Below, one piece after another: positions 1-9,945 of a stretch of 64,000 nt of DNA. The notes below the pieces were generated by a model. That model was given only the letters and a program-made list of their open reading frames with translations, had not been told where the DNA came from and made no database searches. This DNA is from Proteus vulgaris (GTDB lineage Bacteria; Pseudomonadota; Gammaproteobacteria; Enterobacterales; Enterobacteriaceae), in the NCBI RefSeq assembly GCF_033708015.1, contig NZ_CP137920.1:558001-622000 (forward strand), written 5' to 3'. Position numbers and translations under genes: made by a program. Position 1 is the first letter of the stretch. Every line of letters starts with the position of its first letter.

Positions 1-268
1 CGATATTGCGATAAGTGGGAAAGTGGACTTACTTGGACGTAAAATGGATCTACAAGTTGTAGTCACCCCAGAGATTTCAGCTACAGTCGGTGTTGCTACG
101 GCTTTCGCAATAAACCCAATTGCAGGCGCCGCGGTGTTTGCGGCATCAAAGGTTCTGGGACCACTTTGGAGTAAGATTTCAGTTATCCGTTATCACGTGA
201 CCGGAACTATGGAACAACCCAAAATTGACGAAGTACTGCGTCAGCTTAAGGAGAATCAGGCGTTATGA
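1..268 (+). CDS. yhdP: YhdP, C-terminal end (partial)
   Basis: The reading frame is open from the left edge of the window, so this is only the last ~89 residues of a much larger protein. The tail (AFAINPIAGAAVFAASKVLG, then a short segment ending LKENQAL) matches the C-terminus of YhdP, an inner-membrane-anchored AsmA-like protein that helps move phospholipid to the outer membrane. The stop codon overlaps the start of the following amidase by 4 nt (ATGA), so the two are co-translated. The yhdP-amidase-tldD order is common in gammaproteobacteria and supports the call. Confidence 0.85.
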   Translation, partial: DIAISGKVDLLGRKMDLQVVVTPEISATVGVATAFAINPIAGAAVFAASKVLGPLWSKISVIRYHVTGTMEQPKIDEVLRQLKENQAL

Positions 269-1125
269 AAAAAGTTAATGTCGCACTTTTGCAACTTTGT
301 AGCGGAAAAAACATAAAAAATAATCTGGCGCAAATCGAGCAACAGATTAAGCAATTACCCGATTCAGTGAAGCTTGTATTAACACCTGAAAATGCGTTAC
401 TTTTTTCAAACTCAAAAGATTACCATAAACACGCTGAAATTCAGGGCGATGGGCCTTTACAAAATGCTATCGCTAAAATGGCTCAGCGTTACAAAGTGTG
501 GATCTTAGTAGGTTCTATGCCTTTAATTAGTCGTGACTCTCCAGATCAAATTACCAGCAGTAGCTTGGTCTTCGATGATGAAGGTGTTATTCGTGCTCGT
601 TATGACAAAATTCATATGTTTGATGTGAGTATTGACGATGAACAGGGCGAATATAATGAATCTTCTATTTATCAACGTGGTGAACGCCTAACCGTGGTTG
701 ATACTCCAGTTGGGAAATTAGGTTTAACGATCTGTTATGACCTCCGTTTCCCCGGTATTTTCCAAGCATTAAGAGAAAAAGGAGCAGAGATTATCTCTGT
801 ACCAGCGGCTTTTACTCGTTTAACAGGGAAAGCGCACTGGGAGCCTTTATTACGTGCTCGTGCGATTGAGAATCAGTGTATTATCTTAGCACCAGCACAA
901 GTGGGTACTCATGATACGCGCAGAACTTGGGGTCATACCATGGCGATTGATGGTTGGGGGAAAGTCTTGAAAAAGAATCCCGATGCCGTTAGTGCGCTAA
1001 CGCTGAATGTTGGCGTTGAGAGTCTGCAAGGTATGCGTGAACAGATACGGGTTGTAAAACATAATCGCTTTCGCCCGAAACTGACCCACTTAATCAAAAA
1101 AGTTAAGGATAAAGAAGAATTATGA
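265..1125 (+). CDS. Nitrilase-superfamily amidase (Nit1/deaminated glutathione amidase-like)
   Basis: A 286-residue carbon-nitrogen hydrolase. The family's catalytic triad is visible: Glu42 in TPENALLF, Lys115 in RYDKIHMFD, and the nucleophile Cys157 in TICYDLRFP. Length and motifs fit the Nit branch, whose best-studied members hydrolyse deaminated glutathione as metabolite repair. The substrate here is inferred; another omega-amidase-type activity is possible. The gene overlaps yhdP upstream and tldD downstream by 4 nt each (ATGA), so the three form a tight operon. It is cytoplasmic, with no signal peptide. Confidence 0.85.
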   Translation: MKKVNVALLQLCSGKNIKNNLAQIEQQIKQLPDSVKLVLTPENALLFSNSKDYHKHAEIQGDGPLQNAIAKMAQRYKVWILVGSMPLISRDSPDQITSSSLVFDDEGVIRARYDKIHMFDVSIDDEQGEYNESSIYQRGERLTVVDTPVGKLGLTICYDLRFPGIFQALREKGAEIISVPAAFTRLTGKAHWEPLLRARAIENQCIILAPAQVGTHDTRRTWGHTMAIDGWGKVLKKNPDAVSALTLNVGVESLQGMREQIRVVKHNRFRPKLTHLIKKVKDKEEL

Positions 1126-2567
1126 GTTTAGCTGTTGTCAGCGAAAGTCTGTTGGAAGCAAACAAACTTAGTTTAGATGATTTAGCATCAACACTAGAGC
1201 AGCTTGCACAGCGTCAAATTGATTATGGTGATCTTTATTTTCAGTCAAGTTATCACGAGGCTTGGATCCTTGACGATCAGATTATTAAAGATGGCTCTTA
1301 CAATATTGATCAAGGTGTTGGCGTTAGAGCAATTTACGGTGAAAAAACTGGTTTTGCTTATGCCGACCAACTTACGCTTAATGCGCTTAATCAAAGTGCC
1401 CATGCTGCGCGTAGTATTGTTCAGGCTAAAGGCAATGGTCGTATCCATACTTTAGGTGCTATTCAACATTCTCCGCTATACAGCTTAAACGATCCACTGC
1501 AAAGCCTCTCCCGTGAAGAGAAAATTGCACTATTGCATGAGGTGGATAAAGCCGCTCGTGCTGAGGATAAACGCGTTAAACAAGTTAATGCATCATTAAC
1601 GGGTGTTTATGAGCATGTCCTTGTTGCCGCTACCGATGGTACGTTAGCTGCGGATGTACGTCCTTTAGTTCGCCTTTCAGTGAGTGTGCTGGTGGAAGAA
1701 GATGGCAAACGTGAGCGTGGTGCAAGTGGTGGTGGTGGTCGCTTTGGTTATGACTATTTCTTAACAAAAGTAAATGGTGAAAGCCATGCAATCACTTATG
1801 CTCGTGAAGCCGTACGTATGGCATTAGTGAACTTATCAGCAATTGCTGCGCCTGCTGGAACAATGCCTGTGGTATTGGGTGCGGGCTGGCCGGGTGTGTT
1901 ATTGCATGAAGCTGTGGGGCACGGTTTAGAAGGTGATTTTAACCGTCGTGAAACCTCTGTATTTTCAGGCCGTATTGGTGAGAAAGTCACTTCTGAGCTT
2001 TGTACGATTGTTGATGATGGTACTCTCGAAGGTCGCCGTGGCTCTGTTGCTATTGATGATGAAGGTATTCCGGGTCAATACAATGTATTAATCGAAAACG
2101 GCATTTTAAAAGGCTATATGCAAGATAAGATGAATGCTCGTTTAATGGGGGTTGCGCCAACAGGAAATGGTCGTCGTGAGTCTTATGCGCATCTGCCTAT
2201 GCCTCGTATGACAAACACCTATATGTTAGCTGGTAAATCTTCACCAGAAGAGATTATCGCTAGTGTTGATCGCGGTATTTATGCGCCAAACTTTGGTGGC
2301 GGTCAGGTTGATATCACATCGGGTAAATTTGTTTTCTCAACCTCAGAAGCTTATTTAATCGAGAATGGAAAAATAACAAAACCAATTAAAGGGGCAACGC
2401 TGATTGGTTCAGGTATTGAAGCCATGCAACAGGTTTCGATGGTGGGGAATGATCTCGCTTTAGATAAAGGGGTTGGCGTTTGTGGTAAAGAAGGGCAAAG
2501 CCTCCCTGTTGGTGTAGGGCAACCAACATTAAAATTGGATAAAATTACTGTCGGCGGAACTGCTTAA
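1122..2567 (+). CDS. tldD: Metalloprotease TldD
   Basis: A 481-residue subunit of the TldD/TldE (PmbA) heterodimeric peptidase, known for maturing microcin B17 and degrading the CcdA antitoxin. The zinc-binding HExxxH motif is at residues 262-267 ([12 protein letters not shown]), and the glycine-rich C-terminal part is typical. TldD carries the metal; its partner TldE lacks the motif. The partner gene pmbA lies only about 1.7 kb downstream in this window, whereas in E. coli the two are far apart. A clear intrinsic terminator follows. Confidence 0.95.
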   Translation: MSLAVVSESLLEANKLSLDDLASTLEQLAQRQIDYGDLYFQSSYHEAWILDDQIIKDGSYNIDQGVGVRAIYGEKTGFAYADQLTLNALNQSAHAARSIVQAKGNGRIHTLGAIQHSPLYSLNDPLQSLSREEKIALLHEVDKAARAEDKRVKQVNASLTGVYEHVLVAATDGTLAADVRPLVRLSVSVLVEEDGKRERGASGGGGRFGYDYFLTKVNGESHAITYAREAVRMALVNLSAIAAPAGTMPVVLGAGWPGVLLHEAVGHGLEGDFNRRETSVFSGRIGEKVTSELCTIVDDGTLEGRRGSVAIDDEGIPGQYNVLIENGILKGYMQDKMNARLMGVAPTGNGRRESYAHLPMPRMTNTYMLAGKSSPEEIIASVDRGIYAPNFGGGQVDITSGKFVFSTSEAYLIENGKITKPIKGATLIGSGIEAMQQVSMVGNDLALDKGVGVCGKEGQSLPVGVGQPTLKLDKITVGGTA

Positions 2568-2596
2568 TTATTGTTATAGTTATCTATACGTATTGT

Positions 2597-2626
2597 AAAA
2601 ACTCCATCTTATGATGGAGTTTTTTA
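2597..2626 (+). terminator. Intrinsic terminator after tldD
   Basis: Stem aaactccatc / gatggagttt with a short loop, followed by a T-run. It ends the yhdP-amidase-tldD operon just before the RNase gene. Confidence 0.85.
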
Positions 2627-2654
2627 TCTGAATAACAGTTAAAGGAGCTAACGA

Positions 2655-3155
2655 ATGGGAAAACGTTTATTGCCCGTGCTTATTGTTGTTGCGGTTTTAT
2701 TTGGTGTGCTTTACAAAGGACTTCTACCTGAAAGCCAAGTACCCGATCCATCTTCATCAGCACCTATTCCGACATCATCAAGTCATAATCTAAATAGACC
2801 TGCACAACAACCTCTGTCCATTGACGAAAAAACACAATCAAATAAAGTGGCTGATTATTTACAGCGTCATCAGCGGTTACCTGATTTTTATCTCACCAAG
2901 AAAGAAGCGAGAGCACAAGGCTGGAATGCGAAAGAAGGCAATTTATGTGAAGTTTTACCTGGAAGGGCAATTGGGGGCGATCGCTTTATGAATCGTGAAA
3001 AACAGCTACCAGAAGAGACAGGGCGTCAGTGGTATGAAGCGGATGTGAATTATCATTGTGGCCATCGTGGTAGTGACAGATTGCTCTATTCAAATGATGG
3101 GCTGATTTATCTCACTACCGATCACTATCGTACAATGACAAAGGTTGCCCCTTAA
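2655..3155 (+). CDS. Exported barnase-like guanyl-specific ribonuclease
   Basis: A 166-residue protein with an N-terminal hydrophobic segment (residues 4-20, signal peptide or anchor), a Ser/Pro-rich linker to about residue 60, and a domain closely resembling barnase. Barnase's key residues are all present: general base Glu128 (WYEAD), Arg114, Arg138, Arg142 (SDRLLY) and catalytic His157 (TTDHY). The substrate-site Lys27 of barnase is Arg104 here (PGRAIGGD). Cys98 and Cys135 could form a disulfide, which suits the periplasm. The ribosome binding site is AGGAG. The stop overlaps the start of the inhibitor gene by one base (TAATG). The physiological target is unknown. Confidence 0.9.
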   Translation: MGKRLLPVLIVVAVLFGVLYKGLLPESQVPDPSSSAPIPTSSSHNLNRPAQQPLSIDEKTQSNKVADYLQRHQRLPDFYLTKKEARAQGWNAKEGNLCEVLPGRAIGGDRFMNREKQLPEETGRQWYEADVNYHCGHRGSDRLLYSNDGLIYLTTDHYRTMTKVAP

Positions 3156-3433
3156 TGAAACAGGTTATCTTCGATTTTAAAAGACTGGTCGATAGAGATG
3201 CCTTTTATCACGATTTTGCACTGCAATTTCAGTTAGATGATAAATTTGGCGATAACCTAGATGCATTATGGGATGTGTTAATGGGAGGAATAGCGCTGCC
3301 AGTCAGTATTGTTTTCAAGCATTTTCCTCATCATTCCCGTGATTTTCAACCTTTGGTGCAGTTGATGCAAGAAGCAGAAAATGAACTGGGTAAAGACGTT
3401 TTAAGCTTTCATTGTGAGCATACAACAAAGTAA
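3155..3433 (+). CDS. Barstar-family ribonuclease inhibitor
   Basis: A 92-residue cytoplasmic protein of the barstar family. The segment FGDNLDALWDVL at residues 31-42 matches the helix of barstar that plugs the barnase active site, with Asp36 and Asp40 corresponding to barstar's contact residues Asp35 and Asp39. It is coupled to the RNase gene by a TAATG overlap. The arrangement implies that the cell protects itself from RNase that has not yet been exported. E. coli has a barstar homologue (YhcO) in the tldD region. Confidence 0.9.
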   Translation: MKQVIFDFKRLVDRDAFYHDFALQFQLDDKFGDNLDALWDVLMGGIALPVSIVFKHFPHHSRDFQPLVQLMQEAENELGKDVLSFHCEHTTK

Positions 3434-3452
3434 AGCAGAATAGAAAATACGC

Positions 3453-3495
3453 CCTGAAAATCGCAGTGAGGTTGAGTTTACACTGCGTTTTCAGG
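3453..3495. terminator. Bidirectional hairpin between the barstar gene and darP
   Basis: Long stem (ctgaaaa-cgcagtg pairing with cactgcg-ttttcag, one bulge) in the gap between convergent genes. It probably terminates both transcripts, although the T-runs are short. Confidence 0.6.
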
Positions 3496-3506
3496 ATGAT
3501 CCGGTT

Positions 3507-4067
3507 TTATGACGATTCTGATAAATCTTTTAGATATTGAAAGAGTAAGCGGAATGATTTTGGCGGCTTATTCGCTTCTTTTTCTTTTTTCGCATTACGG
3601 ATAAGAGTGCGTAATTGTTGGCGATCAGCCATCGGATAAAGTGCAACCACTTCTTCAATGACTTCATTGCCACCTTCGATAAGGCGAATTCGCAGATCTT
3701 CAAGTTTATGTAACACTAAAATCTGTTGGTTGTGACGGTTTTTGAGTTTATCAAGCGCTTGGCGGATCGGCTCTTCGTCCACATTGCGCAGTAGTTTTCC
3801 AATATATTGAATTTGGCGACGGCGTGCTTCACGCTGCACTTTTTGTGCTAATTGAATAGAGGTTAATAATTTTTCATCTAATGGCACACGCTCTAATTCT
3901 TGTGCACTTAATTCAACTAATTCAGTGCCCAGTTTTTTGAGTGCTTCAGCATCACGTTTAATTTCGCTTTTGCTGACCCAGATGATTTCGTCCTCTTCTT
4001 CCTCTTCTAACGAAGCATCGTCAAATTCAGGATTGAGGTAATGCCACTCTTCAGGCTGCTTTGCCAT
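3507..4067 (-). CDS. darP: Ribosome-associated protein DarP (YjgA)
   Basis: A 186-residue protein of the YjgA/DUF615 family, which associates with late 50S ribosome assembly intermediates. The acidic N-terminus followed by [20 protein letters not shown], and the conserved [14 protein letters not shown] and [20 protein letters not shown] stretches, are diagnostic. The open frame extends 25 codons further upstream, but the start chosen (MAKQPEEW) matches the family N-terminus and has AGGAAT upstream. It is divergent from pmbA, as in E. coli. Confidence 0.93.
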   Translation of the reverse strand: MAKQPEEWHYLNPEFDDASLEEEEEDEIIWVSKSEIKRDAEALKKLGTELVELSAQELERVPLDEKLLTSIQLAQKVQREARRRQIQYIGKLLRNVDEEPIRQALDKLKNRHNQQILVLHKLEDLRIRLIEGGNEVIEEVVALYPMADRQQLRTLIRNAKKEKEANKPPKSFRLLFQYLKDLSESS

Positions 4068-4254
4068 AATAAAAATTCCTGTTGCAGAGTAAGCCGGGAG
4101 TGTGATTTGGTGAATGACCAAAAGCCCGACGGGTGATAACATTCATATATCTTCTATTGTAACTGGGAAAATCGCTTGTTGACCACCTGTCAATTGATTT
4201 ACTTTGCTGAAAATAAGTAAAAAGCGGTGTTCTCCTTAGGAAAAATGGTTCTCA

Positions 4255-5583
4255 ATGAATAATTCAGATCAGGTAAAACAGCTTGAAGACGCCGTCTCAC
4301 TCGCATTAGAGCTGGCAGCAAAACAGTGTGATGGTGCTGAAGTCGCTATTAATAAATCGACGGGTATTAGTGTCAGTACGCGTTATGGTGAAGTTGAAAA
4401 TGTGGAATTTAACAGCGATGGCGCGTTAGGTATTACAGTTTATCAACAACAACGTAAAGGCAGTGCCTCTTCAACCGATTTAAGTCCTGATGCGATCAAA
4501 CGCGCGGTACAAGCTGCTGTGGATATTGCGCGTTATACTTCTGTTGATCCTTATGCAGGCCCGGCGGATCAAGAGTTATTAGCATTTGATGCCCCTTTCC
4601 TGGATCTTTACCATCCTACCGACATCACGGCAGATAAAGCGATTGAATTAGCATCAAGAGCAGAAAAAGCCGCTTTAGATAGCGATAGCCGTATCATTAA
4701 TACCGAAGGGGGCAGCTTTAATAGCCACAGTGGAACCCGTGTATTTGGTAATAGCCTTGGCTTATTAAAAAGCTATTCATCTTCACGCTATTCTATGTCG
4801 AGTTGTGTTATTGCTCGTGATGGTGAGGATATGGAGCGTGACTATGCTTACACCATAAGTCGTCGTTTTGATGATCTCGAATCACCTGAATGGGTAGGTC
4901 AAGAGTGCGCACGCCGTACGTTATCTCGCCTTGCACCTCGTAAACTCCCCACCATGAAAGCACCCGTTATTTTTGCAGCAGATGTTGCGACAGGCATTTT
5001 TGGGCATTTAGTTGCGGCAATCAGTGGCAGTATGATTTATCGTGAATCTTCTTGTTTACTGGATAGTTTAGGTAAGCAAATTTTCCCTCAGTGGTTGAGT
5101 ATTCAAGAGCGCCCTCACTTAATGAGAGGTTTGGCGTCAACACCGTTTGATAGCGAAGGCGTACGTACAACCAATGCTGAAATTATTAAAGATGGCATAT
5201 TACAAGAGTGGTTACTAACTACGTATTCAGCAAGAAAACTGGGTTTAAAAAGTAATGGTCATGCTGGTGGTATTCATAATTGGTATATCCCAGGACAAGG
5301 TTTATCGTTTGATGAGCTGTTAAAAGAGATGGGAACAGGCCTTGTTGTTACCGAATTGATGGGACAAGGGGTCAGTACCGTAACGGGGGATTACTCTCGT
5401 GGTGCGAGTGGTTTTTGGGTTGAAAACGGTGAAATTCAATATCCTGTAAGCGAAGTGACTATTGCGGGTAACTTAAAAGAGATGTGGGCAAATATTGCTA
5501 CTATGGGTGATGATATTGAGATGCGCAGTAATGTTCAGTGTGGATCGTTGTTATTACCAGAAATGAGTATTGCGGGTGAGTAA
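4255..5583 (+). CDS. pmbA: TldE/PmbA, partner subunit of the TldD protease
   Basis: A 442-residue protein of the same fold as TldD but without an HExxxH zinc motif, as expected for TldE. Conserved C-terminal features such as [19 protein letters not shown] and IAGNLKEMW are present. It forms a heterodimer with TldD and threads unfolded peptides such as pre-microcin B17 or CcdA. It is transcribed divergently from darP. A perfect hairpin follows the stop. Confidence 0.95.
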   Translation: MNNSDQVKQLEDAVSLALELAAKQCDGAEVAINKSTGISVSTRYGEVENVEFNSDGALGITVYQQQRKGSASSTDLSPDAIKRAVQAAVDIARYTSVDPYAGPADQELLAFDAPFLDLYHPTDITADKAIELASRAEKAALDSDSRIINTEGGSFNSHSGTRVFGNSLGLLKSYSSSRYSMSSCVIARDGEDMERDYAYTISRRFDDLESPEWVGQECARRTLSRLAPRKLPTMKAPVIFAADVATGIFGHLVAAISGSMIYRESSCLLDSLGKQIFPQWLSIQERPHLMRGLASTPFDSEGVRTTNAEIIKDGILQEWLLTTYSARKLGLKSNGHAGGIHNWYIPGQGLSFDELLKEMGTGLVVTELMGQGVSTVTGDYSRGASGFWVENGEIQYPVSEVTIAGNLKEMWANIATMGDDIEMRSNVQCGSLLLPEMSIAGE

Positions 5584-5609
5584 ATTTTAGGCATTGATTA
5601 TCACCGTTA

Positions 5610-5634
5610 ATCTCAGCCCGTAATGGGCTGAGAT
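5610..5634. terminator. Hairpin between convergent pmbA and rnk
   Basis: Perfect 10-bp stem (atctcagccc / gggctgagat) with a 5-nt loop. The following T-rich stretch on the plus strand is weak, but the position between convergent genes fits a terminator. Confidence 0.55.
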
Positions 5635-5685
5635 ATCGCGTTTATTTTGAGACGCTAAAAGTAAGACGGGAACCTTCAGCGATGC

Positions 5686-6096
5686 TTAACGGTGTAATTC
5701 ACCAGCAGCTTCTGGTTGATATAGAATTTCCAATACTTTAACCTTAGTTTCAAGGCCATTTGGCAGCTTCCAACTGATCTCATCATTAATTGCTAAACCC
5801 AGTAGCGCAGCACCCATTGGTGCCATAACGGAAAGTTCAGTGGCGCTGTCTTTTAATGAAGCGGGATACACTAAGGTACGAGTACGTTCTTCATTGTTTT
5901 TTAAGTCCATAAAACGGACTTTGCTGTTCATTGTGACAATATTAGCAGGGATATCAGCTGGTGTAACAATGTCAGCACGATCTAATTCTTCATTCAATGC
6001 TTCAGCAATCGGGCTATCTGCAAATGCCGGTTGTTCAAGTAATGAATCTAAACGTTCTGCATCAAGTTCGTTGATGATAATTGTTGGCTTTGTCAT
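5686..6096 (-). CDS. rnk: Rnk, regulator of nucleoside diphosphate kinase
   Basis: A 136-residue Rnk protein, structurally a GreA/GreB-like C-terminal domain with a short coiled coil that can bind RNA polymerase near the secondary channel. The segments [24 protein letters not shown] and [11 protein letters not shown] are typical. The open frame runs nine codons further upstream, but the start at MTKPTIII matches E. coli Rnk and has GGAG seven bases upstream. An unusually strong hairpin lies 27 nt upstream of this start. Confidence 0.93.
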   Translation of the reverse strand: MTKPTIIINELDAERLDSLLEQPAFADSPIAEALNEELDRADIVTPADIPANIVTMNSKVRFMDLKNNEERTRTLVYPASLKDSATELSVMAPMGAALLGLAINDEISWKLPNGLETKVKVLEILYQPEAAGELHR

Positions 6097-6123
6097 ACCA
6101 CACTCCAATTTATTCCAATGCAA

Positions 6124-6158
6124 AACAACACCCCCACGGGTGAGGTGGGGGTGTTGTT
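6124..6158 (-). repeat. Strong GC-rich hairpin in the rnk leader
   Basis: Perfect 14-bp inverted repeat (6124-6137 and 6145-6158) with a 7-nt loop. On the minus strand the stem runs into TTGTTTTG and then the rnk start 27 nt later. There is no room for a promoter between hairpin and gene, so it is probably in the rnk 5' UTR. It could be an attenuator or a 5' stabilising stem. Confidence 0.7.
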
Positions 6159-6191
6159 AAACTCATATAAGAGATAATAGGCGGTTCTGTA

Positions 6192-6226
6192 TAAAAAAGA
6201 AAGAGACAACGATCACAGTCTCTTTC
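6192..6226 (-). terminator. Terminator of the rpoN-hpf-ptsN-rapZ-ptsO operon
   Basis: Stem 6199-6207 / 6218-6226 (gaaagagac with gtctctttc) followed on the minus strand by a run of Ts. It lies about 45 nt past the ptsO stop. Confidence 0.8.
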
Positions 6227-6271
6227 GGGTTATTTAGTTAAGAAATGCTAATCTATTGTTTTCTATTACGA

Positions 6272-6544
6272 TTATTCTTCATCAAACCCTGATTCAAATA
6301 ATGCGATAATAGCATCAATAGCTTCATTTTCATCACTACCACTGACTTCTATATCAATTTGACTGCCTTGCTCTGAATCTAACATCAGCATAGCAATCAC
6401 ACTATCCGCTTGCGCTTCAACCCCTTCGTTGTTGCGCAAAATGACGGTTGATTGAAATGTTTTTACTAAATCAAACAACTTCATTGCAGGCCTTGCATGC
6501 ATACCGAGTCGATTTTTAATCGCAACTTGTCGATATTGGGTCAT
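6272..6544 (-). CDS. ptsO: Nitrogen PTS phosphocarrier NPr
   Basis: A 90-residue HPr-like protein. The phosphorylated histidine is His16 in [12 protein letters not shown]. NPr relays phosphate from EI-Ntr to PtsN in the nitrogen phosphotransferase system, which senses nitrogen status and controls potassium uptake and LPS synthesis. It overlaps the end of rapZ by 4 nt and is the last gene of the rpoN operon, the standard enterobacterial order. Confidence 0.95.
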   Translation of the reverse strand: MTQYRQVAIKNRLGMHARPAMKLFDLVKTFQSTVILRNNEGVEAQADSVIAMLMLDSEQGSQIDIEVSGSDENEAIDAIIALFESGFDEE

Positions 6545-7395
6545 TTGCGTTTTTCGAGTGTTCTGTGGCGTGATTGTACGTTTTTCCCTCTAGAGCGGAA
6601 ATAATCGGCGAGTTGCTCAGCAACATAAACTGAACGGTGTTTACCCCCCGTACAACCAATTGCCACCGTCAAATAACTACGGTTATTGGTTTCTAGCATC
6701 GGCAACCAAAGTTCAAGATAGCTTCTCGTTTGATAAATAAAGTTATGCACTTCGGTGTGTCTATCTAAGAATGCCGCGACAGGGCGATCGAGACCTGTCA
6801 TTGGACGCAGTTTAGGATCCCAATGTGGATTCGGTAAGAATCGCACATCAAAAACATAGTCTGCATCAATAGGAATACCATGCTTAAAACCAAAGGATTC
6901 AAAGACCATTGTTAGCTCGCGTTCACGCTTTCCTAATAAGCGAGTACGCAGCATTTCTGCAAGCTCATGAACTGACATTTCAGAGGTGTCAATAATGAGA
7001 TCAGCCCGTGATCGTAATGGTTCAAGCAGATCACTTTCGGTATCAATGGCCATTTCTAGCGAAAGATTTTTGGTTGAAAGCGGGTGAAGACGTCGAGTAT
7101 CACTATAACGACGAATTAAGGTATTTCTATCTGCGTCTAAAAATAAGAGTTGTGGAGAATATTCAGCGGGTAAACTTTCCAGCGCTTTTTCGAAGATCTC
7201 CGGCGACTCTGGCATATTTCGGACATCAATACTGACTGCGGCAGCAGAAGCATCACGTTCAGCCAGTGTTTTTGCGAGCTCAGGTAAAAGATCAACAGGT
7301 AAGTTATCAACACAATAAAATCCCATGTCTTCAAGCGCACGCAAAGCGACTGACTTACCTGAACCAGAGCGTCCGCTGACTATCATCAGCACCAT
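6541..7395 (-). CDS. rapZ: RNase adapter RapZ
   Basis: A 284-residue RapZ. The Walker A motif GRSGSGKS is at the N-terminus, followed by the conserved [14 protein letters not shown] segment and a C-terminal RNA-binding tail rich in Arg and Lys ([10 protein letters not shown]). In E. coli it binds the sRNAs GlmY and GlmZ and directs RNase E to GlmZ, controlling glucosamine-6-phosphate synthesis. It is co-transcribed with ptsN and ptsO, as in other enterics. Confidence 0.96.
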   Translation of the reverse strand: MVLMIVSGRSGSGKSVALRALEDMGFYCVDNLPVDLLPELAKTLAERDASAAAVSIDVRNMPESPEIFEKALESLPAEYSPQLLFLDADRNTLIRRYSDTRRLHPLSTKNLSLEMAIDTESDLLEPLRSRADLIIDTSEMSVHELAEMLRTRLLGKRERELTMVFESFGFKHGIPIDADYVFDVRFLPNPHWDPKLRPMTGLDRPVAAFLDRHTEVHNFIYQTRSYLELWLPMLETNNRSYLTVAIGCTGGKHRSVYVAEQLADYFRSRGKNVQSRHRTLEKRK

Positions 7396-7475
7396 GAGGT
7401 AGCTCCCCTATAATTTCCCAGTGATGAATATCATTCCACTGTAATGCTATTCGCGTCCTACTAAACCCGTAGGGG

Positions 7476-7943
7476 TTATTCTGTGATAATCTGATAAAGC
7501 TCTTCATCACTTTGTGCGGAGCGTAGTCGGCGACATAAATTTTTGTCTGCCAACTGTTTTGCAATCAAAGACAGTGTGTGTAAATGTTCCTTACATTGTG
7601 TCGCAGGAACGAGTAATGCGAACAACAAATCGACAGGCTGATTATCAATAGCGTCGAAGGCAATAGGTTCGCTTAGGTGAAGAAACACACCAACTACTTT
7701 TTCTGTTTCATCACTTTCAATACGTCCATGAGGAATAGCTAAACCACCCCCAATCCCTGTTGTACCGACTTTTTCACGCGTTAATAAGGCTTCAAATATC
7801 AGTGTTTCGGGTAAATTAAGTGCTTTTGCTGCATTTTCACTGATAATTTCTAACGCGCGCTTTTTACTCGTGCAATGTACATCATTATGCGTACATGCCA
7901 GAGAAAGTACGTCGCTAATATTCATCTTTGTATCGTTGTTCAT
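7476..7943 (-). CDS. ptsN: PTS EIIA-Ntr protein PtsN
   Basis: A 155-residue EIIA-Ntr protein. The phosphorylation site is His72 in LAIPHGRIE, within the conserved block TGIGGGLAIPHG, and the C-terminal block HLHTLSLIAKQLADK is typical. It accepts phosphate from NPr and regulates by protein contact, for example with the KdpD and TrkA systems in E. coli. A GTG four codons upstream is also open; the ATG giving MNNDTKMN resembles the E. coli N-terminus and is preferred, though no strong ribosome binding site distinguishes them. Confidence 0.93.
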   Translation of the reverse strand: MNNDTKMNISDVLSLACTHNDVHCTSKKRALEIISENAAKALNLPETLIFEALLTREKVGTTGIGGGLAIPHGRIESDETEKVVGVFLHLSEPIAFDAIDNQPVDLLFALLVPATQCKEHLHTLSLIAKQLADKNLCRRLRSAQSDEELYQIITE

Positions 7944-8092
7944 TGTCTTATTCACTTAGACCAGCAAACCAGATGCCACAAAGTGACATCTGGTTTTGTG
8001 TTACTGATATTGATTAGGCATTGGCTTAAACCGAGTCATAAACAACACAGTAACTTCGCCGATTGTATTCCCATTTCACAATGGGAAATGAA

Positions 8093-8380
8093 TTAATGTT
8101 GTCTCAGTTTATCTTTGTGTTTGGTTAATTGACGAGCCAGTTTATCCATTAATCCATCAATTGCTGCGTACATATCTTCTGCTTCTGCAGAAGCATGTAA
8201 TTCACCGCCATTAACTTGAATGGTCGCTTCCGCGATTTTATTCACTTTCTCGACTTTCAGGATGACCTGAACGTTATTAATTTTGTCAAAGAACTGAGGT
8301 AATTTCGCGCTTTTTGCTTTGACGGTATCACGCAGAGCATCGGTTAATTCAATATTATGACCAGTGATTTGAAGTTCCAT
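8093..8380 (-). CDS. hpf: Ribosome hibernation promoting factor Hpf
   Basis: A 95-residue short HPF. It binds the 30S decoding region and, with RMF, drives 100S ribosome dimer formation in stationary phase. The core GGELHASAEAEDMYAAIDGLMDK-like stretch (residues ~65-85) and basic C-terminus TKHKDKLRQH are diagnostic. The open frame starts nine codons earlier, but MELQITGHN matches the family and has GGAAG upstream. It follows rpoN by 23 nt in the same operon. Confidence 0.95.
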   Translation of the reverse strand: MELQITGHNIELTDALRDTVKAKSAKLPQFFDKINNVQVILKVEKVNKIAEATIQVNGGELHASAEAEDMYAAIDGLMDKLARQLTKHKDKLRQH

Positions 8381-8403
8381 AGTGTCTTCCTTCTCAATTA
8401 TGC

Positions 8404-9885
8404 TCAAACCAACTCTTTGCGTTGATTTGAAGGCGGGATGGATAATGACTCTCTATACTTCGCAACAGTGCGTCGAGCAACTTGTATTCCAAGCTCTGCG
8501 AGCATATCAGCCAGTTTACTATCACTAAGTGGTTTCGCTGGATTTTCTGCTGCGATTAGTTTCTTCACTAAAGCCCTGATTGCTGTTGAAGAGGCTTCGC
8601 CTCCGCTATCAGTATTCACATGGCTAGAGAAAAAATACTTCAATTCGAAAATTCCTCTTGGGCAATGCAAAAATTTTTGCGTTGTTACTCGAGAAATGGT
8701 GGATTCGTGCATTTCAACCTGTTCAGCAATATCTGCCAACACAAGGGGTTTCATATGCTCTTCACCCAATTCGAAAAATGCCTGCTGTGTGTCAACAATG
8801 CAATGAGCGACTTTTAATAATGTCTCATTACGGCTTTCTAAACTTTTTATCAGCCATTTGGCTTCTTGTAAATTGTCACGAATAAATTTTCCATCGCTTT
8901 CATTTTGAGTCGATTGACCCAATGCTGCGTAAGTTTCATTTATTCGTAGGCGAGGAATGCTATCTGTATTTAACTCAACTTGCCAGCGTTCACCTGATTT
9001 TTTTACCAGTATATCTGGAATAACATACTCTGACTCGCCTGTATCAATACTTAATCCGGGTTTAGGATCAAGAGACTGGATCAGTTCAATAACAGATTTA
9101 AGCGTCTCTTCTCGTAACTTCGCTTGACGCATCAGTTGACGAAAATCACGGTTACCTAGTAACTCTAAATATTGGCTAATGACTAACTGCGTTTCTTTAA
9201 GATAGGGTGTTTCTGTTGAAAAAGCGGATAGCTGAATCAAAAGACACTCTTTTAAATCACGAGCAGCAACACCAATAGGATCAAAGCGTTGAATACGTTT
9301 TAATACGGCTTCGACTTCATCAAGCTCTAATTCATCATCGCCCATTCCAGCCAGGATGTCATCTGTTGTGACAGTTAAATATCCTGTTTCATCAATAGCA
9401 TCGATAATACTTATCGCAATTGCTTTGTCTGTTTCTGAAAATGGTGTGAGATCAGCCTGCCATGTTAGGTAATCTTGCAATGAGGCGGTTGTTTCACCTT
9501 GATACAGAGGTAGTTCATCATCAGTATAGTCACTACTGGTGCCTGAAGGTGTACCTGCCGTGTAGATTTCTTCCCATTGCGTATCTAAAGGGAGATCATC
9601 AGGCATCTCTTTTTGTTCTAAAGCATCCAGCGTGTCGAGTTCTTCAACGTCGTTTTCAGTTGTTGTTTCTGTTGTCGGATCTGACGGATCTGCTGTATGA
9701 GCGGTATCATCTGAAACGGGATCGGGTTGATCGTCGTCTTGTTCTAGAAGTGGATTAGATTCAAGTGCTTGCTGAATTTCTTGTTGTAATTCAAGCGTCG
9801 AAAGTTGCAACAAACGAATAGCCTGTTGTAGCTGTGGCGTCATTGCCAGTTGCTGACTAAGACGAAGTTGCAGACTTTGTTTCAT
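8404..9885 (-). CDS. rpoN: RNA polymerase sigma-54 factor
   Basis: A 493-residue sigma-54. The glutamine-rich activator-interacting region I is at residues 1-50 ([21 protein letters not shown]), followed by an acidic, variable region II (about 50-115), the core-binding domain, and near the C-terminus the RpoN box [10 protein letters not shown] that reads the -24 promoter element. It is slightly longer than the E. coli protein (477), mostly through region II. Downstream hpf, ptsN, rapZ and ptsO follow in the same direction. Confidence 0.97.
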   Translation of the reverse strand: MKQSLQLRLSQQLAMTPQLQQAIRLLQLSTLELQQEIQQALESNPLLEQDDDQPDPVSDDTAHTADPSDPTTETTTENDVEELDTLDALEQKEMPDDLPLDTQWEEIYTAGTPSGTSSDYTDDELPLYQGETTASLQDYLTWQADLTPFSETDKAIAISIIDAIDETGYLTVTTDDILAGMGDDELELDEVEAVLKRIQRFDPIGVAARDLKECLLIQLSAFSTETPYLKETQLVISQYLELLGNRDFRQLMRQAKLREETLKSVIELIQSLDPKPGLSIDTGESEYVIPDILVKKSGERWQVELNTDSIPRLRINETYAALGQSTQNESDGKFIRDNLQEAKWLIKSLESRNETLLKVAHCIVDTQQAFFELGEEHMKPLVLADIAEQVEMHESTISRVTTQKFLHCPRGIFELKYFFSSHVNTDSGGEASSTAIRALVKKLIAAENPAKPLSDSKLADMLAELGIQVARRTVAKYRESLSIPPSNQRKELV

Positions 9886-9945
9886 AATAATGCGAAGAGT
9901 CCTTTGCTGTTGTCATCCATGACAGAGTAAAAAGTGAATCAAAGA

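Noticed and set aside
8438..8806. A 122-codon plus-strand open frame inside rpoN
   Set aside because: It is the mirror of the conserved sigma-54 core; two further overlapping frames nearby behave the same way.
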